Shown: one piece after another, positions 54,378 through 62,944 of the stretch
Layout: each line of letters starts with the position of its first letter
Numbering within the stretch: position 1 is the first letter of the stretch
NCBI GenBank assembly: GCA_964653025.1
Contig: CAZZBZ010000006.1
Location: forward strand, 7,186 to 71,185
Direction of reading: 5' to 3'
Source of the DNA: JABWAM01 sp964653025
Lineage (GTDB): Bacteria; Verrucomicrobiota; Verrucomicrobiia; JABWAM01
Length of the DNA stretch: 64,000 nt
The notes under the pieces: model-generated
The model's input: only the letters and a program-made list of their open reading frames with translations
What the model was told of the DNA's origin: nothing
Database searches by the model: none
Translations under genes and position numbers: made by a program

Positions 54378-56069
54378 GTGGGGGTGTGGTTTCCCCTCGC
54401 CATCCTCGTGGCGGTGTGGATGGCCGCCGCGTGGTGGGCGCGGCGCGAGTGCCTGCCGTACGACGTCAACAACACCGACGTCGGAACTTATCTTTTCCAG
54501 GCCGAGACCTTCGCTGCCGGGCAACTCGCACGCCCGACGCCCGAGCCGCGTGAGTTTTTCTCGCAGTGGCAGGCAATCGTCCGGGATTGTTCCTTTGCCT
54601 ACTACCCGCCGCTGCCGGCGGTCGCCATGGCATTGCCGATTGCGTTCGGCGGGTCGCCCTTCTGGGTTCCTTGGCTCTCGTCGGGTTTGGTGCTGGTCCT
54701 GACCTTCATCTGGATCAGGCGCCTTGCAGGGAAACGCGCCGCGTGGTTCGGGACGCTTGTTCTTGCGGTCTCGCCCTTCTTCGTCGCCAACGGCCTTTCA
54801 GTCCTCTCGCATGCGTTCACCCTGCTCCTGACCGTCGCGTTTCTCGTGGCCGTGGAACGCTGGCGGGCGATGGGATCTCGCGGGTGGGCGGCGGCAGCGG
54901 GAACGCTTCTCGCGGCGGTCTTCGCCTCGCGCCCCGTGAACGCCCTCGCGCTCGGGATCGCGTGGGTGCCATGGGCCGTCGCATCGACAATTGCCAACTG
55001 CCAATTGCCAACTGAAGAACGGAAACGGCAAGGCTTTATGGGGGTCGCGGGTTTTGCGGTTGGGTTTGCGGCGCTGTTCGTGCCGCTGGCGCTCTACTAC
55101 CACGAGATGGCAGGGCGGTGGACGCTCAGCCTGTTCACGGACTACTGGCCGAGGAACCGGTTCGGCTTTGGGCAAGGACTGGGGCGTGGGGAGACGGGAC
55201 ACTACTTCCAGACTTTTACGGATCACGATTTTTTTGGATTTCTTGGGAATCTGCGGTACAGCGCGGAAGGACTGGCGACCTGGTGGACGGGAAACGCATG
55301 GCTTTCGGCGGCGCTGCTCGGACTTGTGGGAATCCTCCTCGTTCTCCGTATCAAGAATCGGATTTCATCAATTGGCAGTCGGCAGTTGGCAGTTGGAAAT
55401 GTTGGGTGGCCTCTGCTGGTGTGGCCTGCGGCGCATGTCTTCCTCTACGCGGGCTACTTCACCCCGAGCACTCCGACGACGGGGCCGCGCTACCTCGCCG
55501 AGCTCATGCCGGCGCTTGCGCTCGCCACGGGGTGGGGCATGGCTCGCCTGGCGACCGGGGGTGTGGCAAGGCGGCGTCTCGCGCTCCTGCTTTTCTCGGT
55601 TGCGATGGTCGTGTCGGCTCAGGCCGTGGTGAGGTTCCTTCGGCTCAATCAACTCGGTATCCCGGCCCGACGGGCGGTGGAGCATGGTGTTGTCGGGGAA
55701 GCGCGGGCGCCGGCGGTGGTCTTCCTGCGTTCCTTCTGGATCGGCCATCCGCTCCCGATCTTTCGGAATCTTCCCAGCCTCTCGGGTCCGGTGATCTTCG
55801 CATGCGACCGAGGGGCGGAAGATCGACGGTTGGTGGAACGGCACCCCGACCGCAACGCCTATGTCCTCGCGCTGTTCCCCGAAGGGCGCGGGGTGCGGAC
55901 GGAGATGGTGCCTGTTTATCGGGCGAACGACCGCCGGTGGCTCCGTGCGCCTGAGTCGGTGGAAGCTCCCTTCTTTGTCGGGAGCCGCTTCACTCCTTCG
56001 CTGCGGCTGGAGGGGGAGGCGGCGAGGAAGCTCTTTTACCCGCAGCCGGACGAGATCGAGGGACAGTGA
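54378..56069 (+). CDS. GT39-type membrane glycosyltransferase with repeat insertions
   Basis: 563 residues from GTG 54378; TTG 54345 is an alternative that would start in the terminator T-run. The N-terminal segment (YDVNNTDVGTYLFQAETFAA) corresponds to the acidic substrate loop of PMT-type transferases, and NGLSVLSHAFTLLLTVAFLV and about ten further helices follow. A C-terminal soluble domain has SGPVIFACDRGAEDRRLVER. Residues about 204-213 (NCQLPTEE) and 332-340 (GSRQLAVGN) are encoded by short tandem repeats (54988-55014; 55371-55396) in opposite orientation, each keeping the frame. The donor is probably a polyprenyl-phosphate sugar. It converges on the gene at 56099 across a hairpin. Confidence 0.75.
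   Translation: MGVWFPLAILVAVWMAAAWWARRECLPYDVNNTDVGTYLFQAETFAAGQLARPTPEPREFFSQWQAIVRDCSFAYYPPLPAVAMALPIAFGGSPFWVPWLSSGLVLVLTFIWIRRLAGKRAAWFGTLVLAVSPFFVANGLSVLSHAFTLLLTVAFLVAVERWRAMGSRGWAAAAGTLLAAVFASRPVNALALGIAWVPWAVASTIANCQLPTEERKRQGFMGVAGFAVGFAALFVPLALYYHEMAGRWTLSLFTDYWPRNRFGFGQGLGRGETGHYFQTFTDHDFFGFLGNLRYSAEGLATWWTGNAWLSAALLGLVGILLVLRIKNRISSIGSRQLAVGNVGWPLLVWPAAHVFLYAGYFTPSTPTTGPRYLAELMPALALATGWGMARLATGGVARRRLALLLFSVAMVVSAQAVVRFLRLNQLGIPARRAVEHGVVGEARAPAVVFLRSFWIGHPLPIFRNLPSLSGPVIFACDRGAEDRRLVERHPDRNAYVLALFPEGRGVRTEMVPVYRANDRRWLRAPESVEAPFFVGSRFTPSLRLEGEAARKLFYPQPDEIEGQ
54988..55014. repeat. Short tandem repeat inside glycosyltransferase gene, copy A
   Basis: CAATTGCCAACTGC twice in tandem, period 14, encodes in-frame INSERT residues NCQLP. 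The reverse complement of the same words occurs at 55371-55396 (GGCAGTCGGCAGTTGGCAGT), 360 bases downstream in the same gene. Confidence 0.7.
55371..55396. repeat. Short tandem repeat inside glycosyltransferase gene, copy B
   Basis: GGCAGTCGGCAGTTGGCAGT and flanking bases repeat the TTGGCAGT word three times in the opposite orientation to copy A at 54988-55014. It encodes GSRQLAVGN in a polar loop between helices without breaking the frame. The two copies belong to a dispersed short-repeat family. Confidence 0.65.
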
Positions 56070-56072
56070 ATA

Positions 56073-56095
56073 ACCGCCGCCTTCCAGGCGGCGGT
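56073..56095. terminator. Bidirectional hairpin between convergent genes
   Basis: ACCGCCGCCT (56073-56082), loop TCC, AGGCGGCGGT (56086-56095), a perfect 10-base stem, lies in the 29-base gap between the glycosyltransferase stop and the end of the leftward gene at 56099. It has no T-run, but its place suggests it ends both transcripts. Confidence 0.6.
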
Positions 56096-56098
56096 GGT

Positions 56099-56950
56099 TC
56101 ACTTCATCTTGAACTCGACGGAGAGAGGGGGAGGATTTGTGCCGAGACGGGTGCTGAGCCAGTAAACGATGACGGTATTTCCCTCGGTCTTTTTGGTGCC
56201 GTCGGGCGGGTTGAAGCGCACGAGTTCTGCTCCCGTCGGGAGCGCGACGCCCGCACCGGCGATGCCGCCGGTTCGGGGAAGACGCCCGAGAGGGACATCG
56301 AGGGACCCGCCACGAAGAAGGCGTGGCCGAACATTGGTTTCAAAAGCACGAAAAACGAACTGCGTGGATCCCGGGGGGAGCGGCTGGTCGAGGTTCAGCG
56401 TGATATAGAGCACGTTGGTGTGGGTTGGGTTGCTGCGCAGGGTGAAGCGCATCGGCGATCCGTCGAGGCGGTAATAGCCGATCCATTGGTCGCGGCGCCG
56501 GGGAAACTGGCGTTCCACTTTTGTGATGGAGTTGAAGCCCGGGTTCCATGCGGGCTCCGTGGCCCATGTCACGGAGGGGTGGTTGGTGTCGGCAAGGACC
56601 AGCATGCGGAGGGAAGCGAGAGGGAGACGGGTCTTGGCAGCTTCGGTCTCGCATGCCTCGCGGAGGAGTTTCAGCGGTGCGATGGGCAGGGAAGGGCTGG
56701 AGTGCGTCTCGGTGTGAAACCATGCGGGGGGGCCTTGAGGTTGGCTCTCTTGCCACCGGAGGGCGATGAAGGCGGCGGCGCCCGCGAAGAACAGGAGGGT
56801 CAACATCCACTTGAGCTGAATGGGAAAAGGGGGGAGCGGTTTTCGTTGCGTCTTGAAACGTGGAGCCGCGGCCGCCGCGCCGGGGGGGACGTGGCGAAAG
56901 CCTTCTCGCATCGAGATGAACAGCGCTTTGAGAAGATGGAAGGGGTTCAT
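56099..56950 (-). CDS. Membrane-anchored protein of unknown function
   Basis: 283 residues. A single helix near residues 50-64 (KWMLTLLFFAGAAAFIALRW) divides an Ala-rich N-terminal cytoplasmic part (MNPFHLLKALFISMREGFRH) from a periplasmic domain (ESQPQGPPAWFHTETHSSPS, VERQFPRRRDQWIGYYRLDG, TNVLYITLNLDQPLPPGSTQ). I do not recognise a family. It lies 72 bases downstream of the pseudopilin gene on the same strand and is the last gene of that unit. Association with pseudopilin or glycan assembly is suggested by context only. Confidence 0.6.
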   Translation of the reverse strand: MNPFHLLKALFISMREGFRHVPPGAAAAAPRFKTQRKPLPPFPIQLKWMLTLLFFAGAAAFIALRWQESQPQGPPAWFHTETHSSPSLPIAPLKLLREACETEAAKTRLPLASLRMLVLADTNHPSVTWATEPAWNPGFNSITKVERQFPRRRDQWIGYYRLDGSPMRFTLRSNPTHTNVLYITLNLDQPLPPGSTQFVFRAFETNVRPRLLRGGSLDVPLGRLPRTGGIAGAGVALPTGAELVRFNPPDGTKKTEGNTVIVYWLSTRLGTNPPPLSVEFKMK

Positions 56951-57022
56951 CGAGGAGGGAGCAGGGGGAAGCAGTGGGGGAAGTGGGAGGGGATCTTGGG
57001 ACGGTTGTCAGTCAATCAGCAA

Positions 57023-57790
57023 TCAAGGGAGGGTGGTCTGCCAGTCGGCGTTCTTGTCGTACCAGTAGGTCATCTGGTTGGTTTCGTAGTGGTTGAAGGC
57101 GGCGACGTGGCCGTCGGCGAAGAGGAAGTTGGCCGCGCCGTTGTGGGGAAGCGGGTAGGTGGAGCCGTTATGGGAGAAGCCGGTGCGATCAGTGACCTCG
57201 TTGGTGGGATCGAAGTCCTGGTCGTTGCGGTCTGTGGAGAGATCTTCGCTCATGAGGATGAACGCGGGTGGGTTGCTGATGCGGCGGGCGTCGAGGACGA
57301 ATGCGCCGGTCTTCGATCCGCCGCCGACTCCGGGATCACCCCCGCCTTCCTTGTAGGGCTGGATGAGGTTGAGGTAGTAGTCCACTTGGACCACGGGGGT
57401 GACCCACTTCGGGAGGCCACGGTCTTGCAGGATGCCGGTATCCTTGAAGTAAGGGTAGAGGAGCCGGGTCCATGACTGCGTGGATCCGGAGGAGTTCCAC
57501 GCGGGGGAAGGGAGTCCGCTCTGGGCGACGAGTTGGTTTTCGTTCTCATCCCAGTACATCCGGACCGCGTAGCCGAGCTGCTTGAGATTATTGGCGCACG
57601 ACATGGCCTGGGCGCGGTAGCGCGCCTTCGAGAGCGAGGGCATGAGCAGGCCCGCGAGGATGCCGAGGATGGCCACTACGACCAAAAGCTCGATGAGAGT
57701 GAAGGCGGTGAGCGGTGAGCGGTGAGCGGTGAGCAGGCTTGCTCCGTGTTGCGCGAGGAAACGGGGAGTTGGGCGAGACTCAAACATCAT
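57023..57790 (-). CDS. Pseudopilin with tandem-repeat leader (H-x9-DG)
   Basis: 255 residues from ATG 57790, whose ATGA overlaps the stop of the upstream glycosyltransferase. The prepilin helix FTLIELLVVVAILGILAGLL begins at residue 30, and the globular domain ends HNGAANFLFADGHVAAFNHY with the H-x9-DG motif. The leader just before the helix is unusual: residues 19-28 (LLTAHRSPLT) are encoded by four copies of the 7-base GGTGAGC (57707-57734), and the residue before Phe30 is Ala29 instead of the standard Gly. No in-frame start lies between the repeat and the helix. Copy number changes would shift the frame, so expression could be variable. Confidence 0.82.
   Translation of the reverse strand: MMFESRPTPRFLAQHGASLLTAHRSPLTAFTLIELLVVVAILGILAGLLMPSLSKARYRAQAMSCANNLKQLGYAVRMYWDENENQLVAQSGLPSPAWNSSGSTQSWTRLLYPYFKDTGILQDRGLPKWVTPVVQVDYYLNLIQPYKEGGGDPGVGGGSKTGAFVLDARRISNPPAFILMSEDLSTDRNDQDFDPTNEVTDRTGFSHNGSTYPLPHNGAANFLFADGHVAAFNHYETNQMTYWYDKNADWQTTLP
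57707..57734. repeat. Four tandem copies of GGTGAGC in pseudopilin leader
   Basis: GGTGAGC occurs four times head to tail on the plus strand, ending right after the pseudopilin helix code. The 28-base tract is not a multiple of three in unit length, so loss or gain of one unit changes the reading frame upstream of the FTLIEL helix. Confidence 0.9.
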
Positions 57791-59931
57791 GGAGGGAGGA
57801 TGTGGGGGGGCGGTGCGGGAGGCGAGGCTTGGGGGGAGCTTACCGCAGAAGGGGCGTTGGTGGAAATGATGGTTTGCGGGGGCGCGTTGCTGACCGTGAC
57901 CGAGAGGACATTGCCCGACACGCGAACAACGATTCCCGATGGGATGATCGCGAGCGTGGCGACGTTCGATGAGATGACGGCCACCGGAAGGGAGACCGTG
58001 GCGGAGGGCGGGTTCGTCGCGGGGAGTGGCGGGGGGAGAGGGAGAACGGTCCTGCGGGTCGCCATGAGGCGACCCTGTTGCCCGTTCAGTTCGCCGAGTT
58101 CGCGTTCCATGGCCGTGATGCGGTCGCGGCTTTGCTGGGCACCGGGGTACTTCTGTTCGTGTTCCTCGCGGACGAGGTTGAGGCGGTAGCGGACCTGCTC
58201 GATGCGTTCCTGGATCTGTTCGAGCGTCAGCCCGCGGGAGGGAGCGGGGGTGGCAGTGCCGGGTTTTACGAAGGCGATTTCAGTGAGCGTCCAGACGGTG
58301 GAGCGAATTTCGCCCTCGGGGCGGAAGGCGGGCTGCAGGCACTCCCCGACGGGAAGGAAGTCGAAGCGGGGGCCGAGGCGGGCCTTCCACGCGCGCGCGA
58401 CCGCCTGGTTGCCGAACATCGCAACGCGTCGGCCAGCATCGAGGTGTTTGGCGATGAGGCTGCGCTGGATCTCGGCGAGTTCGGGTTCGCGCTTGCCCTC
58501 GAGCATCTTCTTGATGGCGAGCGCCTTCTCGCGGTGAAAGGGATGGGGCTCGCCGTTTTCCAGCACCTTCGTCCAGCGCTGGATGGTGGCGCGGTCGAAC
58601 ATCCCCTGTCCATAAAGGGTGTGGTTACCCGCAAACTCGATGAACTGTAGAGACCCCTCGTCCGAGAGGATGACGGCGCTTTCGGGGAGTTTTCTACGGA
58701 GGAGGTCGGTGGCGTTGGCGGAGAAGGTGTTGCGTTCGAGCATGGGCATGAGGCGCTCGGTCGCGATGCCCTGGTTGACCCACGCGATGAAGAAGACGAG
58801 GAGCCCGGAGATGGCGACCCAGGCGGGGCGGAGGGGTTGTGCGTGGCAGAGCAATCCCATGCCGGCGATGATGAGCGGGGGGAAGATGCTCACGAAAAAT
58901 CGGATATAGGAGGGGCCCTCCCCGGCGGGAGCCCAGTAGTAGGCGGTGTAAAGGAGCAGCGTGGGCAGGATCCAGAGCGCGAGGAAGAGCCCCCGGCGGA
59001 ACTCGTGGACGAGGTACCAGGCCATGCCAGCCAGCCCGAGCGGGAAGAGCAGGTAAAGCCCGGGAAAGTCCATCCGCGCCAGCATCAGCGGCCAGTTCTT
59101 CAAGAACCATTTCTGGCTGAAACCCGTGGCCTCGCCGCACAGCGCATACCCTGTCTTGAGCGGTCCTCCGAAGGCGACGGTGTGTTGCCAGAGCAGCGGG
59201 GCGAAGGAGAGGAGGGCGGCGACCAGGATCAGCACGAGGTCTCGTACAAAGGGAAACAACACCCTCGATGGCGGGTTCTCGCCGCGGTCCCGCCAGAGGC
59301 GGATGAGGCGCGTGGCGACGATCGCGGCCGCCGGTAACGCGAGGAGGGCTTCCGTATAACGGGCACTGACAGCCCAGGCCATGGCCGCCGCGCCGAGCAT
59401 CCCGCGCCACCCACCCCCCTTCTCGCCCCATTGCCAGAAAAAATACATCCCCCAGAGCGAGAAGAACGTGGAGGAGGGGTGACTCAGCGCCGAGACGCTG
59501 AAATAGGCATGCATCGGGTTGGTGGCCAGGAGGATTGCGGCGAAGGCGCCGGCGAGGTCGCCCGCGATCGCGCGGCCAAGGAGAAAGATGCCGATGACTG
59601 CGAGGGCGGAGAGAAGTGGGTTCACCCAGAAAGCCGCCGAGGGGCCGCCGAGACGCCATGCGACCGCGCAAAGGGATGGATAGCCGATCGGATACTTCGC
59701 GGCGTAGAGGTTGCGTTTCGCGTCCACGAGCACCCAGTTGCCGCTGATAAACTCATACGGGTCGGAGGACTGCTTCCGAACGTCCCCGGTCGTTGCGAGG
59801 CGTTTTGCGGTGACGAGGTAACCGTTCTCGTCGGTTCCCCCGAAGGAGGGTACGTAGTAGGCGCCCACCATCGCCACGAAAAGGGCGGCGGCTGCGATAG
59901 CGGCGAGAGCCGAGGAGAGTCTGCGGACCAT
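57787..59931 (-). CDS. GT39-type glycosyltransferase with long C-terminal domain
   Basis: 714 residues from ATG 59931 (alternatives ATG 59964, TTG 59973). The N-terminal loop GAYYVPSFGGTDENGYLVTA carries the Asp-Glu pair of PMT/ArnT-like transferases, with SVSALSHPSSTFFSLWGMYF and other helices to about residue 420. The soluble C-terminal half includes ESAVILSDEGSLQFIEFAGN, a coiled-coil-like segment (LTLEQIQERIEQVRYRLNLV) and an Ala/Pro/Ser-rich tail. It probably transfers a sugar from a lipid carrier at the periplasmic face. The pseudopilin gene starts inside its stop (ATGA overlap), so the two are translationally coupled. Confidence 0.78.
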   Translation of the reverse strand: MVRRLSSALAAIAAAALFVAMVGAYYVPSFGGTDENGYLVTAKRLATTGDVRKQSSDPYEFISGNWVLVDAKRNLYAAKYPIGYPSLCAVAWRLGGPSAAFWVNPLLSALAVIGIFLLGRAIAGDLAGAFAAILLATNPMHAYFSVSALSHPSSTFFSLWGMYFFWQWGEKGGGWRGMLGAAAMAWAVSARYTEALLALPAAAIVATRLIRLWRDRGENPPSRVLFPFVRDLVLILVAALLSFAPLLWQHTVAFGGPLKTGYALCGEATGFSQKWFLKNWPLMLARMDFPGLYLLFPLGLAGMAWYLVHEFRRGLFLALWILPTLLLYTAYYWAPAGEGPSYIRFFVSIFPPLIIAGMGLLCHAQPLRPAWVAISGLLVFFIAWVNQGIATERLMPMLERNTFSANATDLLRRKLPESAVILSDEGSLQFIEFAGNHTLYGQGMFDRATIQRWTKVLENGEPHPFHREKALAIKKMLEGKREPELAEIQRSLIAKHLDAGRRVAMFGNQAVARAWKARLGPRFDFLPVGECLQPAFRPEGEIRSTVWTLTEIAFVKPGTATPAPSRGLTLEQIQERIEQVRYRLNLVREEHEQKYPGAQQSRDRITAMERELGELNGQQGRLMATRRTVLPLPPPLPATNPPSATVSLPVAVISSNVATLAIIPSGIVVRVSGNVLSVTVSNAPPQTIISTNAPSAVSSPQASPPAPPPHILPP

Positions 59932-60027
59932 CCCTCGAATGTGAGGCCGGACGGAGGGACGCATCAACCCCAAACCCGGAGGGTTCGGTTGCCATGCGCC
60001 CCTGTCTCGGGAATGTCGCCTCCGTCC

Positions 60028-60056
60028 TTGTCCATCCCGTAGCGATGGGCTACTCT
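60028..60056 (+). promoter_or_regulatory. Sigma70-type promoter for the TPR/PilB unit
   Basis: TTGTCC at 60028-60033 and TACTCT at 60051-60056 with a 17-base spacer. The predicted start near 60063 is 6 bases before ATG 60069, so the message would be nearly leaderless. This supports ATG 60069 rather than ATG 60045 inside the promoter. Confidence 0.5.
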
Positions 60057-60068
60057 AAAAACTACCCG

Positions 60069-60917
60069 ATGGCCAAACCGCGCGTATCGCAGGTCGAGCA
60101 TGAGCGTCTGCTCCAGACGGTGCAGATGTTCGAGGAGGTTGCCCGCACTCAGCCGGGCGATATCCAGTCACTCGAAATTCTCAAGGAGGCCTACCTCAAC
60201 CTTGGCCGCGACGACGAGTCGGTGACCACTTCCAAGAAGATCGCTCGCGCCTACCTTTCCGCCGGCCAACTCTCCTCCGCCATTCTCGAATACGAGGGCG
60301 TCATCCAGCGCTATCCGGACGACGCCGAGTGCCGGGCCGCCCTCCATGAGCTCGAGCAGAGCATGGCCGCCGTGGGGACCGCCGGCACCGACCAATCCAC
60401 CGCCGGTGCCGCAGAAGCCGCAGAGCAGGTTCTCGCGGAGGCCGAGCAGTTCGAGGACGGTAACGAGGCCCTCCTCCGCTTCTTCCAGGAAAACGGCCTT
60501 GTCAGCGAGAAGGACGGCGTCACCGTTCTCGCCGCCATCAGTGCCGCCGCCAACGAGGCCCCGCCAGACAGGCCTGCCCCCTCGCTTCTCGCCATGCTCG
60601 CTGAACGCGGCATCGCCTCCATGGAAAAAAGTCTTGGCCTCATCGTTGAGAAAACGCGCCTCCCCTTCCTGCCGCTGGCCATCTGTGAGGCCGATAGCGG
60701 GCGCGCCAATCTTCTCGAACGCGGGTTCTGCCTCCGCCACCTCGTGCTTCCCTTCGACCAGGTCAGCCGCACCCTCCTCGTGGCCACCGTCAATCCCTTC
60801 GATGCCCGTGCCAAGCACCATGTTGAGGCCGCTGCGGGGACGCGTGTCCAGTGGTACGTCACCTCGCCCGAGGACATGACCTCCCAGCTCAAGAACGTCT
60901 TCCGTATCGTCGGCTAG
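60069..60917 (+). CDS. TPR protein with GspE/MshE N-terminal domain
   Basis: 282 residues from ATG 60069 (AKPRVSQVEHERLLQTVQMF). The first half is TPR-like helices (RDDESVTTSKKIARAYLSAG, QLSSAILEYEGVIQRYPDDA); after an Ala-rich linker the second half (SLLAMLAERGIASMEKSLGL, RHLVLPFDQVSRTLLVATVN, PFDARAKHHVEAAAGTRVQW) is an MshEN-like domain, ending QLKNVFRIVG. MshEN domains occur at the N-terminus of PilB/GspE ATPases and can bind cyclic di-GMP. Here the domain stands on a separate TPR protein, and the ATPase gene starts 10 bases later with its own N-domain. A regulatory partner of the ATPase is the likely role. Confidence 0.72.
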   Translation: MAKPRVSQVEHERLLQTVQMFEEVARTQPGDIQSLEILKEAYLNLGRDDESVTTSKKIARAYLSAGQLSSAILEYEGVIQRYPDDAECRAALHELEQSMAAVGTAGTDQSTAGAAEAAEQVLAEAEQFEDGNEALLRFFQENGLVSEKDGVTVLAAISAAANEAPPDRPAPSLLAMLAERGIASMEKSLGLIVEKTRLPFLPLAICEADSGRANLLERGFCLRHLVLPFDQVSRTLLVATVNPFDARAKHHVEAAAGTRVQWYVTSPEDMTSQLKNVFRIVG

Positions 60918-60927
60918 CACCCCTTCC

Positions 60928-62628
60928 ATGAAGCCCTTTGGAGAGAGAATTGCAGACGCCCTCATCGAGGACGGTGTGCTCCAGCCCACCCAACTTGAGG
61001 AGGCCATGTCCCAGCATAAGACTCAGGGAGGTCGCCTCCTCAAGATCCTCCTCGACCACCAGTATGTGACCGAGCAGGACATGATGGTCAGCATGGGGCG
61101 CACCCTCGGTGCCGCCCCCATCAACCTCGCGCGCGTCAAGATTCCTCCCGAGATTGCCGAGCTCGTCCCGCGCGACCTCGCCCGCAATCACCAACTCCTC
61201 CCCGTCGCCCGCCTCGGCAACCTTCTCTACGTGGCGATGGCCGACCCCCTCAACGTCCTCGCCCTCGATGACGTGAAGCAGATCACCCACCTCGAAGTGG
61301 TTCCCCTCATTGCCACCGAGCGCATGGTCGCCGACGCGATCTCCAACCTCGACGCCCAGGGCAGCCAGCAGATCGAAGAAATTATCCGCGACGAGAACAT
61401 CGATATCGAGATCTCCGAGGACAAGCCGATGGAGGAGGTGGACGTCACCGCCAACGACCCCGGCGCCGCCCCCGTCATCCGCATCGCGAACCTCATGTTC
61501 GCCTCCTGCGTCAAGGACAAGGCGAGCGATATCCACCTCGAGTGCTACGAGAAGATTCTCAAACTTCGCTACCGCGTGGACGGCGTGCTCTTCGATTACC
61601 CCGCGCCCCCGAAGTCCATGCAGGGCGCCATCATCTCACGCCTCAAAATCATGGCGCATCTCGATATCTCCGAGAGGCGTCTTCCGCAGGACGGACGGAT
61701 CCGCATCAAGATGGCGGGACGCGACATCGATTTTCGCATGTCCTTTCTCCCCACCAAGTACGGGGAGAAAGTGGTGGGCCGAATCCTCGATAAGTCTGCT
61801 CTCGGCGGCACGGTCGCCGACCTTGGTCTCGACCCCCAGTCGCTCAAAATCTTCATGGGGGCCCTCGACGAGCCACAGGGGATGATCCTCGTCACCGGCC
61901 CCACCGGTTCCGGGAAGACGCGCACCCTTTACACCGCGCTCGCCGAGATCAACAAGCCCCAGTACAACATCGTCACCGTCGAGGACCCGATCGAGTACGA
62001 GCTTGCCGGGGTGAACCAGGTTCAGGTGAAGCCCGACATCGGATTCACCTTTGCCGCGGCCCTGCGCTCCATTCTCCGCCAGGATCCCGATATCGTGATG
62101 ATCGGGGAAATGCGCGACCAGGAGACCGCCCACATCGGCGTGGAGGCCGCCCTTACCGGCCACCAGGTGCTCAGTACCCTCCACACCAACGATGCGGCCG
62201 GCGCGATCACCCGCCTCACCGACATGGATATCGAGCCGTTTCTCACGGCATCGAGCCTTTCCCTCACCTGCGCCCAGCGCCTCATGCGCCGCATCTGCAC
62301 CAACTGCAAGGAACCCCAAAAAGTTCCCGAAAAGCTTTGGGAGCAGCTCCACCTCGACCCCAAGAAGGAAGCCGAGTTCACCTACTACAAGGGGCGCGGC
62401 TGCGACCGCTGCAAGAACAAGGGCTACGCCGGCCGATGCGCCATCCTCGAGATGATCCCCGCCACCGAGCCGATTCGGAAGCTCATCATCGAGCGCGCCA
62501 CCGCCTCCGAGATCAAGCAGACCGCCCTCCAGGAGGGGATGCTGACCCTGCGCATGACCGGCCTCCTCAAGGCTCGAGAGGGAATCTCCACGCTCGAGGA
62601 GGTCCTCGGCGTCACCACCACCGACTGA
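60928..62628 (+). CDS. PilB/GspE-type secretion or pilus assembly ATPase
   Basis: 566 residues. An N-terminal MshEN-like domain (LIEDGVLQPTQLEEAMSQHK, LLPVARLGNLLYVAMADPLN) is followed by the ATPase core: Walker A VTGPTGSGKTRTLYTALAEI (P-loop near residue 325), Asp box NIVTVEDPIEYELAGVNQVQ, Walker B DPDIVMIGEMRDQETAHIGV and His box LTGHQVLSTLHTNDAAGAIT. A zinc motif RICTNCKEP...GCDRCKNKGYAGR follows. It powers pseudopilus or type IV pilus assembly. Nearby pseudopilins (15938, 57023) may be substrates; other machinery genes are not in the window. Confidence 0.95.
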   Translation: MKPFGERIADALIEDGVLQPTQLEEAMSQHKTQGGRLLKILLDHQYVTEQDMMVSMGRTLGAAPINLARVKIPPEIAELVPRDLARNHQLLPVARLGNLLYVAMADPLNVLALDDVKQITHLEVVPLIATERMVADAISNLDAQGSQQIEEIIRDENIDIEISEDKPMEEVDVTANDPGAAPVIRIANLMFASCVKDKASDIHLECYEKILKLRYRVDGVLFDYPAPPKSMQGAIISRLKIMAHLDISERRLPQDGRIRIKMAGRDIDFRMSFLPTKYGEKVVGRILDKSALGGTVADLGLDPQSLKIFMGALDEPQGMILVTGPTGSGKTRTLYTALAEINKPQYNIVTVEDPIEYELAGVNQVQVKPDIGFTFAAALRSILRQDPDIVMIGEMRDQETAHIGVEAALTGHQVLSTLHTNDAAGAITRLTDMDIEPFLTASSLSLTCAQRLMRRICTNCKEPQKVPEKLWEQLHLDPKKEAEFTYYKGRGCDRCKNKGYAGRCAILEMIPATEPIRKLIIERATASEIKQTALQEGMLTLRMTGLLKAREGISTLEEVLGVTTTD

Positions 62629-62688
62629 GCCCGCCCTCGCTCGTGGGTGATCGCCCGTGGCTCTGGTTTTCGGTCGGCCGCTGCGACG

Positions 62689-62861
62689 AGAAGCCACGGA
62701 TGAAACACGGATGGACACGGATCACCAATGCGCCGATTCCGCCACACGGAATCGGTGCGACTTCCACCGGAGGATGGGAATAGCTCTGCGGCTGAGACAT
62801 GTCAGGTCCGTGTAGCGGACCTGACATTATCTTCTGTAATCCGTGTTTCATCGGTGGCTCT
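62689..62861. repeat. Palindromic MITE/REP-like element with terminal inverted repeats
   Basis: A 24-base left end (62689-62712) matches the reverse complement of the 23-base right end (62839-62861) with one indel and one mismatch; the core is GATGAAACACGGAT. Inside are two perfect hairpins: CCGATTCCG/CGGAATCGG with loop CCACA (62733-62755) and TGTCAGGTCCG/CGGACCTGACA with loop TGTAG (62800-62826). It occupies most of the gap 62629-62944 between the ATPase and SurA-like genes. A related copy starts at 63947. No coding capacity. Confidence 0.8.
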
Positions 62862-62944
62862 CTCTGCCCCTCGACCATGGCTCTCTTCTTTGCCTCCACT
62901 TTCGGGGTTGAGACACGCCCCGTTTCTGGCAGACTCGCCCCCCG

